From Adhaeribacter radiodurans (GTDB taxonomy: Bacteria; Bacteroidota; Bacteroidia; Cytophagales; Hymenobacteraceae), in the NCBI RefSeq assembly GCF_014075995.1, contig NZ_CP055153.1:5766001-5830000 (forward strand): DNA of 64,000 nucleotides. The letters are read 5' to 3'. Numbering within the stretch: position 1 is the stretch's first letter; each line of letters begins with the position of its first letter. Below, piece after piece: positions 8,868 through 17,136 of the stretch. The notes below the pieces were generated by a model, which saw only the letters and a program-made list of their open reading frames with translations, did no database searches and was not told the origin of the DNA. Made by a program: the position numbers and the translations under genes.

Positions 8868-9679
8868 CTGCAGAAATCATCTCGGACTACGACTTACCCG
8901 TTGTCAGGGCCTGCCACTTAACTGGTCTGACCCGTTCTCAATTTTATTACAAGAGCTGTAAAGATGATTCCGAAGTGATTACCGCCTTGCAGGAGTTAGC
9001 TGCTGCTCATCCAGCTTATGGTTTTCGGAAGCTGTTAGCTTATCTGAAAAGAGCCGGTCAGCCGTGGAATCACAAACGGGTATACCGGATCTATAAACTG
9101 TTAAAGTTCAACAAAAAGAGAAAAGGAAAACGTAGGCTACCAACCCGAGTAAAGCAACCATTGCTGCAGCCGGTAGAGATTAACAGTAGCTGGAGCATGG
9201 ATTTTATGAGTGATAGCTTAGCATCAGGTAATAAGTTTCGGACCTTGAATGTGCTAGATGATTGTAACCGGGAAGCACTGGTCATTGAGATAGCAACTTC
9301 AATTGCCGCCAAAAGAGTGATTCGCACTCTGGAGCAGCTGATTGACTGGCGCGGTAAGCCAACGGCCATCCGGGTAGATAATGGCCCGGAGTTTACTAGT
9401 GTTGATTTTACGAACTGGTGTAAAGAAAAAGAAATTAACATCCATTATATTCAGCCGGGTAAACCCATGCAGAATGGCTTTATCGAACGCTTTAACGGCA
9501 GTTATCGCCGGGAAATATTAGATGCTTATCTGTTTTTTGAACTGGCGGAAGTCCGGCAACTGACAGAAAATTGGCTAGAAGAATATAATACCCGTAGGCC
9601 GCATGAAGCTTTAGGAAATCTGACCCCAAGGGAATGGCTCTTGAAAAAAGAAGTGGAAATATGGAAAACTTATCCCTGA
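8840..9679 (+). CDS. IS3-family transposase OrfB (DDE integrase domain)
   Basis: Catalytic part of the IS3 transposase, about 279 aa in its own frame. An HTH_21-like region (about 45-100) precedes an rve integrase core. The catalytic triad is visible as D121 (WSMDFMSD), D180 (RVDNGPEFT) and E216 (NGFIERFNG). There are 35 residues between D180 and E216, the classic DD(35)E spacing. The C-terminal YNTRRPHEALGNLTP motif is the usual family ending. No ATG start is needed because it is expected to be translated by a -1 frameshift from orfA, and the apparent start at 8840 is a TTG. No frame disruption was seen, so the enzyme is likely functional. Confidence 0.93.
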   Translation: MGLWQQKQLTAEIISDYDLPVVRACHLTGLTRSQFYYKSCKDDSEVITALQELAAAHPAYGFRKLLAYLKRAGQPWNHKRVYRIYKLLKFNKKRKGKRRLPTRVKQPLLQPVEINSSWSMDFMSDSLASGNKFRTLNVLDDCNREALVIEIATSIAAKRVIRTLEQLIDWRGKPTAIRVDNGPEFTSVDFTNWCKEKEINIHYIQPGKPMQNGFIERFNGSYRREILDAYLFFELAEVRQLTENWLEEYNTRRPHEALGNLTPREWLLKKEVEIWKTYP

Positions 9680-9752
9680 ACTCAAAATCAGCCCACCAAG
9701 TTTACCACATTACCACTTCCTAGTAATAGTAATAATAATGAGAATGGTCTCA

Positions 9753-9783
9753 TTCAAACTGTCCCAAAAATGGGGTACTTACA
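9753..9783 (-). repeat. Right terminal inverted repeat of the IS3 element
   Basis: Reverse complement begins TGTAAGTACCCCA and ends GGGACAGTTTGAA. It is followed at once by the duplicated target GTGA (9784-9787). Confidence 0.9.
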
Positions 9784-9859
9784 GTGATGCTATAATTTAG
9801 TTTGAATACGTGCCCGTATTGAGGTTATGAATCGCATACAATGAATGCCCTAAAGCTGT

Positions 9860-9915
9860 TTTTAAACAACAAATGCCCGGTAAATAAGAGTTTACCGGGC
9901 ATTTGTTGTTTAAAA
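9860..9915. terminator. Long bidirectional terminator hairpin
   Basis: A perfect 25-bp stem (9860-9884 with 9891-9915) and a 6-nt loop TAAGAG. The core is GC-rich (TGCCCGGTAAA) and the ends A/T-rich, so it terminates both ways. It serves the gene interrupted by the IS and the convergent FG-GAP gene. Confidence 0.88.
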
Positions 9916-10045
9916 CGAGACACAATAAGGCTTGCGGTAATTCAAGCTAAGATTTCAACTGCATAAGAATAGTAATTTAGTAATTTTTTTGTGGCTTAAT
10001 GCACACAAGCAACTAAGTAAGCAGGAATACGCTTTAATTTACCCA

Positions 10046-11641
10046 TTAATGTAAATTATTTGAATAACGGTTTTTTAAAACTAGCACACTGGGACTACTT
10101 TTAATCCATTGCTCCTGCAAGGGTGGCGGCACGGGGGTAGTAGCGAAAATAAAAGAACCCAGCATTATATCTTCGTCGCCGTCCTGGTCTATGTCGCCGG
10201 TGGTTAGAGTTAACCAACGCCCGGTAGCCGCCTCCGGAAAAGTTTTTCCAGCAAAAGTGTTATTCCCTTTATTTTCAAAATACACAAAACCTGATTCGGG
10301 TTGGCGGGCAAAATCGGCAAAGTAAGAAATCGCCGCTATATCTAAATCACCGTCTTCATCAAAATCGCGGGTGGCGGTTATTGAGGCACCGGGTAAAGGC
10401 AAAAAAGAAGCTTCCTGAAATTCGTTTTGTTCATTATTTAAAAATAAACGAATACCGTGATATGGTTTTAGTATAAAAGAATAATCGCCATTATCGCCAT
10501 TCGAAATTAAAATATCCAAAGCACCATCCTTATTAAAATCAGCTAGTTCAAAATAGCTGGATCCGTATACAGGTGGCAATTGCAGTACTTTTTCTTCTTC
10601 AAAATGCCCATTACCTTGATTATAAAATATAAAAATGCTTTCGCTTGCCTGGGCAAACAAAGCTACAATATCCGGGCGGTTATCGTGGTTCATATCCTGA
10701 ATAACAACTTGCCGGCTACCGGGTAATTTTTTCAGCAAGTGTTCCTGGTATGTACCATCCGGTTTACCTTCGTACCAGCTTAATTTACCAAGCTGATTGC
10801 CGTAGTGACAAATCACTAAATCTTCCTGATTATCATTGTTTAAATCTGCAGAAGTAAGTTTTACCGGTCGCTGCAAATCGGTTAGCTGAGGTAGTACAAC
10901 CGGTGCTTTTGTAGCAGAAGCTAATTGCCAGGAATACAACCGGCCATAGGGCGCATCGGAAGGGTTGAGCGACCCAATAGTTAATACTTTATACTGCTCG
11001 TTTTTTGCTCTGACTACTGCTACCGGCGGCGTATCTAACTGAATAGAATCTATAACGTGCAATTGAGCATTCACCCGAAATAACTTATTACGGCGGTCGC
11101 CTACTAACAATTCTTTGGTAGTAGGTTCGTACTGCAGCAAAGAGGTAAGTGCATACCGGCCTTTGTTTACAGTTAAAGGAATTGCATCGAATAATAAAAG
11201 TTTACTTAATGCCAATGGCTTAGGCTCGGGTAACTTTTCGGGGGAGTTGCTTTTATAATAAGAAAGTATTTTTATCCAATCTTTTTTGGCGATTAAAGCT
11301 TTGTCCGGGTAAATGTTAGCTTTTAATAGAGTTGTTATTTCCTGGGGAGCCATCCGGGCGTACATTCCTAAATTGGCGCCAATGCCCAAGCGCTGCCCCA
11401 TAGCTGGTAATACTTTCTCTTCCCATATAGCTTTCGGGAGCAAATTCGGCTCTGGAAACTGATGACACGCTGAACAGTAAACATGCGCTAAGTTGTTGCC
11501 ATCCAAGGCCGCTGTTTTGGTAGTATCAGGTAAAACGGCCCGCAAATTTACCGGCTCTATTCCAGATTCTGTGGTATTCTTTTTAATTGAACAACTGCTA
11601 AATAACCAAATTCCCAAGCAACACAAAATGAACAATCGCAT
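10046..11641 (-). CDS. FG-GAP/VCBS-repeat lipoprotein with c-type haem motif
   Basis: A 531-aa lipoprotein (lipobox LFSSC, cysteine 17). A single c-type haem-binding motif CSACH at residues 56-60 sits in a short N-terminal cytochrome-like segment (about 45-130). The rest is a beta-propeller of FG-GAP/VCBS repeats, with five clear calcium-loop motifs of the DxNxDGxxD kind (for example DFNKDGALDI, DFDEDGDLDI, DIDQDGDEDI). The start is 9 nt after the stop of the ASPIC/UnbV gene, so the two are almost certainly co-transcribed. FG-GAP propellers usually bind ligands or other proteins at the cell surface. A haem next to one suggests electron transfer or redox sensing, but this is inference. A distal Met ligand for the haem was not identified. 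Confidence 0.8.
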   Translation of the reverse strand: MRLFILCCLGIWLFSSCSIKKNTTESGIEPVNLRAVLPDTTKTAALDGNNLAHVYCSACHQFPEPNLLPKAIWEEKVLPAMGQRLGIGANLGMYARMAPQEITTLLKANIYPDKALIAKKDWIKILSYYKSNSPEKLPEPKPLALSKLLLFDAIPLTVNKGRYALTSLLQYEPTTKELLVGDRRNKLFRVNAQLHVIDSIQLDTPPVAVVRAKNEQYKVLTIGSLNPSDAPYGRLYSWQLASATKAPVVLPQLTDLQRPVKLTSADLNNDNQEDLVICHYGNQLGKLSWYEGKPDGTYQEHLLKKLPGSRQVVIQDMNHDNRPDIVALFAQASESIFIFYNQGNGHFEEEKVLQLPPVYGSSYFELADFNKDGALDILISNGDNGDYSFILKPYHGIRLFLNNEQNEFQEASFLPLPGASITATRDFDEDGDLDIAAISYFADFARQPESGFVYFENKGNNTFAGKTFPEAATGRWLTLTTGDIDQDGDEDIMLGSFIFATTPVPPPLQEQWIKSSPSVLVLKNRYSNNLH

Positions 11642-11650
11642 TTTCCGAAT

Positions 11651-14600
11651 CTAAAAAGTCAGCTTTCGGCTACGACCCGAAAAATCTTTAATTTCTACTG
11701 TTGCCATACCAGGTTGCCACACTAATTTACGCGCCGACTGCGATAGGTAGGTATGACCATAATAAAATTCTACTCTTTGTTTTCTGCCGTTTGTATAGGT
11801 TATTTCGGCTATTGCATCCATTGGCTGTAAATTAATTATTTTTTCTTCTCGCTGATGGAGGCTTGCACTTGTTTGCCACACCTTTAAACTATCCTGGTTT
11901 TGAGTAACTAAGGTTAATTTTTCACCTTTCCCAGTATAAAGCTGTGCCATTCCTTTTGCATCGCCGTTTACAAAAAAGCCACTTTCCGAAGCAGGTAAGG
12001 GGGTAAATTTTCCTGTTCCGTTGCCTTGCAGATAAAGGCCAATAAGCGCGTCGTAATTGCCGGTGAATACTTCGGTGCTGTAGTCGTTACCTACTAATAA
12101 TAAGTCTAAGTTACCGTCCTGGTTTACATCGTCGGCTACCAGGCCATAAACTGGTGCAAACTGTACTGCTTGGGGCAACTCGTGCATTTTAAACTTTCCC
12201 TGACCTAAGTTCTCTAGGTAGCTGCTGGCAAAATGAGTAGCTTGTAAAATAGTAGCGCCTTCGCGTTCTTTCGCCGGAATAACATCGTCGATAGTAGCCA
12301 TTGCATAATTGCCGTACCGCGCAAAAATACTGCGGGTGCGCGGTAATTGCGCGTTTAAGTCGTCGCGGGTATGCATGGGGTATGGCCGCATCTGGCCATC
12401 TTCGGATTTCAAATAACAAGAAAGCACCGCGTCGATGCTGCCATTTTTATCAAAATCTTTGGCAATAACTTGTAAAGGCTGATTAGGTTTTGCGCAATAA
12501 TTACTATTTAAACCTAAGTTACCGGCTACATAATCAATATCGCCATCGTTATCGAAGTCGCCGGCAGCTAAACTGTTCCACCAACCCGTCTGGTTTTGTA
12601 CACCGGTAGTACCCGTAACATTCTGTAATTTTCCTTTGTTATTCTTCAAAAAAGTTACCGGCATCCACTCCCCGGCTATTACTAAATCTACCTGACCATC
12701 GTTATCAAAGTCCGACCACAAGGCGTCGCTTATCATACCCAATTGGGTTAGTGCCGGACAAACCTGCTGGGTAACATCGATGAATTTTCCGCCTTCGTTG
12801 CGCAGAATATAACTAGGCGGAGCCAAAGGATACTTACCCGGAATAACGCGGCCGCCGATAAATAAATCTAAATCACCATCACGGTCGAAATCAGCGGCTT
12901 TTACGCAAGACTTAATAGTTCGTAAGGCCGGTAAAGCCTGAGTATCTAAGGTAAACTGACCTTTGCCGTTATTTTTATAAAGCCGGTCCTGCAATTTGGG
13001 CGAGTCTTCCTGAAACTCGTAGCTGCCACTGGCCACATATAAATCTAAATCAGAGTCGTTATCTACATCCAAAAACAACATTCCCATATCTTCTTCCGGT
13101 TTAGGAGTAGTATAGTTGGTAGTAGAAGCTTTAAATTTACCTGTTGGTTGTTGCAAAAAGAAGGTTCCGTTTTTACCCGCTGAGCCGCCCACGTAAAAAT
13201 CATCTAAGTTATCGCCGTTGATATCGCCTACGGCAATGCCAGGGCCCGATTGGGTAAATTTATGCGGCAAGGTTTTTTGAATATTAAAATCTATTTTGTC
13301 GTCTTCCTGGTGTTGGTATTGGATACTGTGTTGCGCAGCAGTCTCCTGAAAAACAAGCGGCTTGCTTACATCTATGGCAGGTTTGTTCGCCGCGGACCGG
13401 GCTTGACTTTGTTTTAACGTGAGCACCTGGTTAATTTTAACGTTACGCAGCAGTTGCATTTTTCCATCTGGCCAGATTACTTTCAAAGAATCAATGTGGG
13501 TGGCATTGCCTAGCCCAAAATGCGCTTTATTCTCGACGGAAGATAGAAAGCCCCGGTAAGCAGTGTTCTCGTAGTATTGCTTTTTCCCTTGATCATAAAA
13601 TAAGCTCACTTTAGCATCTACTCCTTGCCAGTTGGGCTTTTCACCTTCAAATTTTAAACGCAAAAAGTGGTTATTACCCGTATTTTTTTTGGAGGCATAT
13701 AATTGATTCTGGTAAACAAAAGCACTATCGTTAATATTATTTACTATTAAATCCAGATCGCCATCATTATCTAAATCGGCGTAGGCGGCACCATTAGAAA
13801 AGGAAGGCGTACCTAGTCCCCAGTCTTTAGTTTTATCGGCAAAGGTTAAATTGCCATTATTGTGATAGGCATAGTTCGGAATTTTAATAACCGGAATAGA
13901 ATCGACAATAGCTTGTAAATTGGCTACCTGACTAACCGGGCCACTCCGGTAAATAGAAAAATCACGATCTGTTACATCCTTCGGAAAACCGTTGGTTATG
14001 ATAATATCCCGGTAACCATCGTTATCAAAATCAGCCATCAAGGGAGTCCAGCTCCAATCAGTTTGGTAAATGCCGGATAATTGCCCTATTTCACTGAACG
14101 AAGGTTCCCCATTTGGCCGCGGCCCGTTGTTTAATTGCAAGGTGTTCCGGACATACTGAAAATCGTAGTTATATTGCTTATTATAAAAGTAAACCGCATA
14201 GTTATTATCTTTCATCAATAACTTTTTGCGCTTGTTATTCTCGGGCAGCATATCTACGGCCAAAATATCTACCAATCCATCGTTGTTAATATCGGCAACA
14301 CTATTGCCCATAGCCGAAAAACTCGTATGCTTAATGTATTCGTTTTTGCGGTTGGTAAATGTGCCATCGTGGTTATTGATGTACAGCAAATCATCGGAGA
14401 GATAATCGTTGGTAACGTAAATATCTGGCCAGCCATCTAAATTAATATCACTGATTGCTAATCCTAAGCCGTAACCTTCGTAAATAATACCAGCCGCTTT
14501 AGAAACATTGGTAAATGTACCATTGCCATTATTGCGGTAAAGCCGGTCGTTATTAGGAGAGGTACCATCGTTTACTTTAGGGCGGTATACCGTAGGAATA

Positions 14601-15199
14601 CTTTCATTCTGTACGTTGGTGAGCACATACAAGTCCAGGTCGCCATCATGGTCGTAGTCAAAAAAAGCCGCATTGGTGCTGTAGCCAGTATCGGCAATGC
14701 CATATTGTGGGGCTAAATTTTTGAAAACAGGTTCGCCGTTTGCATTGTTTCCCTGGTTCACAAATAACATATTTGCCCGGTCTGCTGGGTCTTTTTTTAT
14801 AGTAGCGCAAACGTACATATCCAACCTACCATCCTGGTTAATGTCTACTACAGCTACCCCTGACGACCATTTACCGTTACCCGTTACTCCCGCCGTAGCA
14901 GTTATATCTTTAAATTTAAAATTACCTTGGTTCAGGTAAAGTTTATTTTGTACCATGTTACCGGTAAAGTAAACATCGTCCAAGCCATCGCCGTTGAAAT
15001 CGCCGATAGCTACTCCCCCACCGTTGTAAATGTATTCTTCGGTTAAAATATTGAGGGAATCGCTTTCCAGAATGCGGTTAGAGAAGGTAATACCCGTATC
15101 GTCGGGGTCTAATTGAGTGAATAAGGTTTCAGATTTTTTCTGGCAACTACTAACTATCAAAGAAAAGATAGCCAGCATTAAAAAAGGTACTTTGTTCAT
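11651..15199 (-). CDS. FG-GAP/VCBS-repeat lipoprotein with ASPIC/UnbV domain
   Basis: An 1182-aa lipoprotein (lipobox IVSSC, cysteine 19). Two blocks of FG-GAP/VCBS repeats with many DxDxDGxxD calcium loops flank an ASPIC/UnbV domain at about residues 526-590 (RGFLSSVENKAHFGLG, then IDSLKVIWPDG). This architecture is common in Bacteroidota next to SusC/SusD pairs and is thought to be surface-exposed. No enzymatic residue is known for it. It follows susD after a hairpin terminator and is overlapped by no other gene. The paralogue at 51468-54830 occupies the same position in the third SusCD locus, which suggests a repeated functional module. Confidence 0.88.
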   Translation of the reverse strand: MNKVPFLMLAIFSLIVSSCQKKSETLFTQLDPDDTGITFSNRILESDSLNILTEEYIYNGGGVAIGDFNGDGLDDVYFTGNMVQNKLYLNQGNFKFKDITATAGVTGNGKWSSGVAVVDINQDGRLDMYVCATIKKDPADRANMLFVNQGNNANGEPVFKNLAPQYGIADTGYSTNAAFFDYDHDGDLDLYVLTNVQNESIPTVYRPKVNDGTSPNNDRLYRNNGNGTFTNVSKAAGIIYEGYGLGLAISDINLDGWPDIYVTNDYLSDDLLYINNHDGTFTNRKNEYIKHTSFSAMGNSVADINNDGLVDILAVDMLPENNKRKKLLMKDNNYAVYFYNKQYNYDFQYVRNTLQLNNGPRPNGEPSFSEIGQLSGIYQTDWSWTPLMADFDNDGYRDIIITNGFPKDVTDRDFSIYRSGPVSQVANLQAIVDSIPVIKIPNYAYHNNGNLTFADKTKDWGLGTPSFSNGAAYADLDNDGDLDLIVNNINDSAFVYQNQLYASKKNTGNNHFLRLKFEGEKPNWQGVDAKVSLFYDQGKKQYYENTAYRGFLSSVENKAHFGLGNATHIDSLKVIWPDGKMQLLRNVKINQVLTLKQSQARSAANKPAIDVSKPLVFQETAAQHSIQYQHQEDDKIDFNIQKTLPHKFTQSGPGIAVGDINGDNLDDFYVGGSAGKNGTFFLQQPTGKFKASTTNYTTPKPEEDMGMLFLDVDNDSDLDLYVASGSYEFQEDSPKLQDRLYKNNGKGQFTLDTQALPALRTIKSCVKAADFDRDGDLDLFIGGRVIPGKYPLAPPSYILRNEGGKFIDVTQQVCPALTQLGMISDALWSDFDNDGQVDLVIAGEWMPVTFLKNNKGKLQNVTGTTGVQNQTGWWNSLAAGDFDNDGDIDYVAGNLGLNSNYCAKPNQPLQVIAKDFDKNGSIDAVLSCYLKSEDGQMRPYPMHTRDDLNAQLPRTRSIFARYGNYAMATIDDVIPAKEREGATILQATHFASSYLENLGQGKFKMHELPQAVQFAPVYGLVADDVNQDGNLDLLLVGNDYSTEVFTGNYDALIGLYLQGNGTGKFTPLPASESGFFVNGDAKGMAQLYTGKGEKLTLVTQNQDSLKVWQTSASLHQREEKIINLQPMDAIAEITYTNGRKQRVEFYYGHTYLSQSARKLVWQPGMATVEIKDFSGRSRKLTF

Positions 15200-15279
15200 T
15201 TAAAATGGGTAAGCTGTTTTGAGTTTGCAGCTAACAAACTCTTATTCCTGTTTATATAAGCTGCCTAATATACAAAAAT

Positions 15280-15307
15280 AAAGGCAAGATTAAAGAATCT
15301 TGCCTTT
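15280..15307 (-). terminator. Terminator after the first SusCD pair
   Basis: A perfect 12-bp stem (15280-15291 with 15296-15307), AAAGGCAAGATT, 4-nt loop. Read leftwards it is followed by ATTTTTG. It separates susD from the FG-GAP genes, which may be expressed by read-through or their own promoter. Confidence 0.8.
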
Positions 15308-15331
15308 ATAAAAATTACTTAACAATTACTA

Positions 15332-17092
15332 TTAGTAACCAGTATTTTGTTTAATGTTAAAAGTACCGTTAGGAAGGCGGCTGGTAGAAATAACACCTTC
15401 CGGAACCGGCATGTAATCATCCTCAGCGGTATATTTAGCATTTACAAATTTAGGAATATAGGTCTTCTCGAAAGTAACATAAGCATTAAGGGTTTCGGCT
15501 GCTATTCCCCAACGTACTAAGTCAAACTTACGGTGACCTTCCATTGCTAATTCGAGTTTGCGTTCTTCCATAATAGCTTTCATAGCATCTTCTTTACCTG
15601 CAAACGCCGAATACAACCCTACTTTGTAGTTCCCAAGTGGCCCGGAAGTGCTGGTACCTACTTTATTAAGGCCATCAATAGTAGCTTGGCTACCCGCCCG
15701 GGTGCGTATGGTATTTACATGAGTTAAGGCGTTTTCTAAACTACCTGCTTGGGCTTCTGCTTCTGCTGCCATTAATATAACATCGGAGTAACGCATTACC
15801 GGGAAGCTCAAAGCATTAGCAGGCTGACCCCAGTCGCCGGTACCGGCAGTACCACCGGATAATTCAGCGCGGGTATGCACGTTTTTCTTAGGGCTATATG
15901 GTCCACCATTTGTTACTTGTCTGATCCAGCTCCGGCCAGGATGCGGACCCCAATCGAGGTACTGAATACCCCGGCGACCCACTGTATGATCTAACCGAGG
16001 ATCTAAACTGCCGTTGTAAGGAGTAAATGGCTGATCAGAAGTAAGCTGATAATCACTGGTAACCCCGGTTTGAGTGTAAGGATTGAAGGTTGGTAAACCA
16101 GTGGTAGCATCTGTCATATAAGAGTTTACCAAAGTCTGAGAAGGCTGAAAGAATCCGCAGCATCCACCGGGCTTGTCGCCGGAACCATGCGGAAAGTTCA
16201 GGTTGTTCTCGTAGTTAGCCAGGGAGTTATTACCAGCTCCCGTGTTAATGGCATACTGTATAGCAAATACGGTTTCCGCACTATTTTTAGTAGCAATGCG
16301 GAAGTTATCCCCAAAGTTTGCGTTTAAGGCGTATTTAACCCCTTTTGCAGTGGTACCACTGATCATTACCTCGTTTAGTAAAGGTAAGGCTTCGCTATAC
16401 TTATTCTGGAAGATTTGAGCTTTAGCCAGAAACGCCTCTGCTGCCCATTTATTGGCTCTACCAACTTCGGGTTGTACGCCAGGTAAATTATCCTGGGCAA
16501 ACTTAAAGTCAGCTTCTATCTGAGGCCAAATTTCTGCTTGGTTGGTAATAGCTCTGTAATCTTCGGTAGTAATAGCTGTTTCCGGAATCCAGGGGAAACC
16601 TAAACCGAAAACTTTCCGGCCTTCCATGTGGAAAAATGCCCGCAGAAAACGCGCTTCTCCCTCAATCCGGGCCGCATCAGCCGCCGAAATATCAGTGGCT
16701 TCTTTCAAACTTCTGAGTACCTGGTTGGTCATCCCAATACCATCTACCACTCCTCTCCACTTACTGCCAACTTCGCCGCCAGCAGTTTGCTGATAAAGCT
16801 CAATAGGGTTAATAGAGTTAAAGTCGGATGGTTCGGTACCTTTATTGGCATCGTCGGCGGCAACGCTTCCCCAAACCCAGTTGGTAGAACCAGTAGTTTG
16901 AGTCTCCGGACGTCCATCGAGGGCAGCATAAGCCGCAATTAGCATACCTTCAACGCCTTTTTTATTCGTCAGGGATTCAAGAGTATAAACCCCTGCCGGG
17001 TCTATCTCCAAAAACTCATCTTTACAAGCTCCCAGCATACCGGCCAGCAGTAAAGAACTAAGTGATAATCTTAAAAATATTTTATTCTTCAT
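15332..17092 (-). CDS. RagB/SusD family nutrient-uptake lipoprotein
   Basis: A 586-aa surface lipoprotein (lipobox with cysteine 23, LGACKDEF) that caps its partner SusC and captures the ligand. N-terminal SusD-like TPR helices are followed by the conserved C-terminal block VMRYSDVILMAAEAEAQAG, and then FDLVRWG and the terminal YMPVPEGVI...NTGY pattern. It lies 44 nt downstream of the TonB-dependent SusC gene, as usual. The substrate (glycan, peptide or other oligomer) cannot be told from sequence, and no glycoside hydrolase is encoded nearby, which leaves the cargo open. Confidence 0.93.
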   Translation of the reverse strand: MKNKIFLRLSLSSLLLAGMLGACKDEFLEIDPAGVYTLESLTNKKGVEGMLIAAYAALDGRPETQTTGSTNWVWGSVAADDANKGTEPSDFNSINPIELYQQTAGGEVGSKWRGVVDGIGMTNQVLRSLKEATDISAADAARIEGEARFLRAFFHMEGRKVFGLGFPWIPETAITTEDYRAITNQAEIWPQIEADFKFAQDNLPGVQPEVGRANKWAAEAFLAKAQIFQNKYSEALPLLNEVMISGTTAKGVKYALNANFGDNFRIATKNSAETVFAIQYAINTGAGNNSLANYENNLNFPHGSGDKPGGCCGFFQPSQTLVNSYMTDATTGLPTFNPYTQTGVTSDYQLTSDQPFTPYNGSLDPRLDHTVGRRGIQYLDWGPHPGRSWIRQVTNGGPYSPKKNVHTRAELSGGTAGTGDWGQPANALSFPVMRYSDVILMAAEAEAQAGSLENALTHVNTIRTRAGSQATIDGLNKVGTSTSGPLGNYKVGLYSAFAGKEDAMKAIMEERKLELAMEGHRKFDLVRWGIAAETLNAYVTFEKTYIPKFVNAKYTAEDDYMPVPEGVISTSRLPNGTFNIKQNTGY

Positions 17093-17136
17093 GTTATAAT
17101 AACATTTAATGATTTTGATTTCAATTGCTTAGCTTA

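Larger units (their letters stand above)
8510..9783 (+). mobile_element. IS3-family insertion sequence (IS407-like), complete
   Basis: 1,274-bp element starting TG and ending CA, with imperfect terminal inverted repeats of 32 and 31 bp (8510-8541 and 9753-9783; outer 13 bases identical, one gap inside). It is flanked by a direct duplication GTGA at 8506-8509 and 9784-9787. It encodes overlapping orfA and orfB with a homopolymer slippage site, the usual IS3 arrangement. A 4-bp duplication and the orfA sequence type fit the IS407 subgroup. All parts look intact, so it may be active and recently inserted. Confidence 0.93.
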
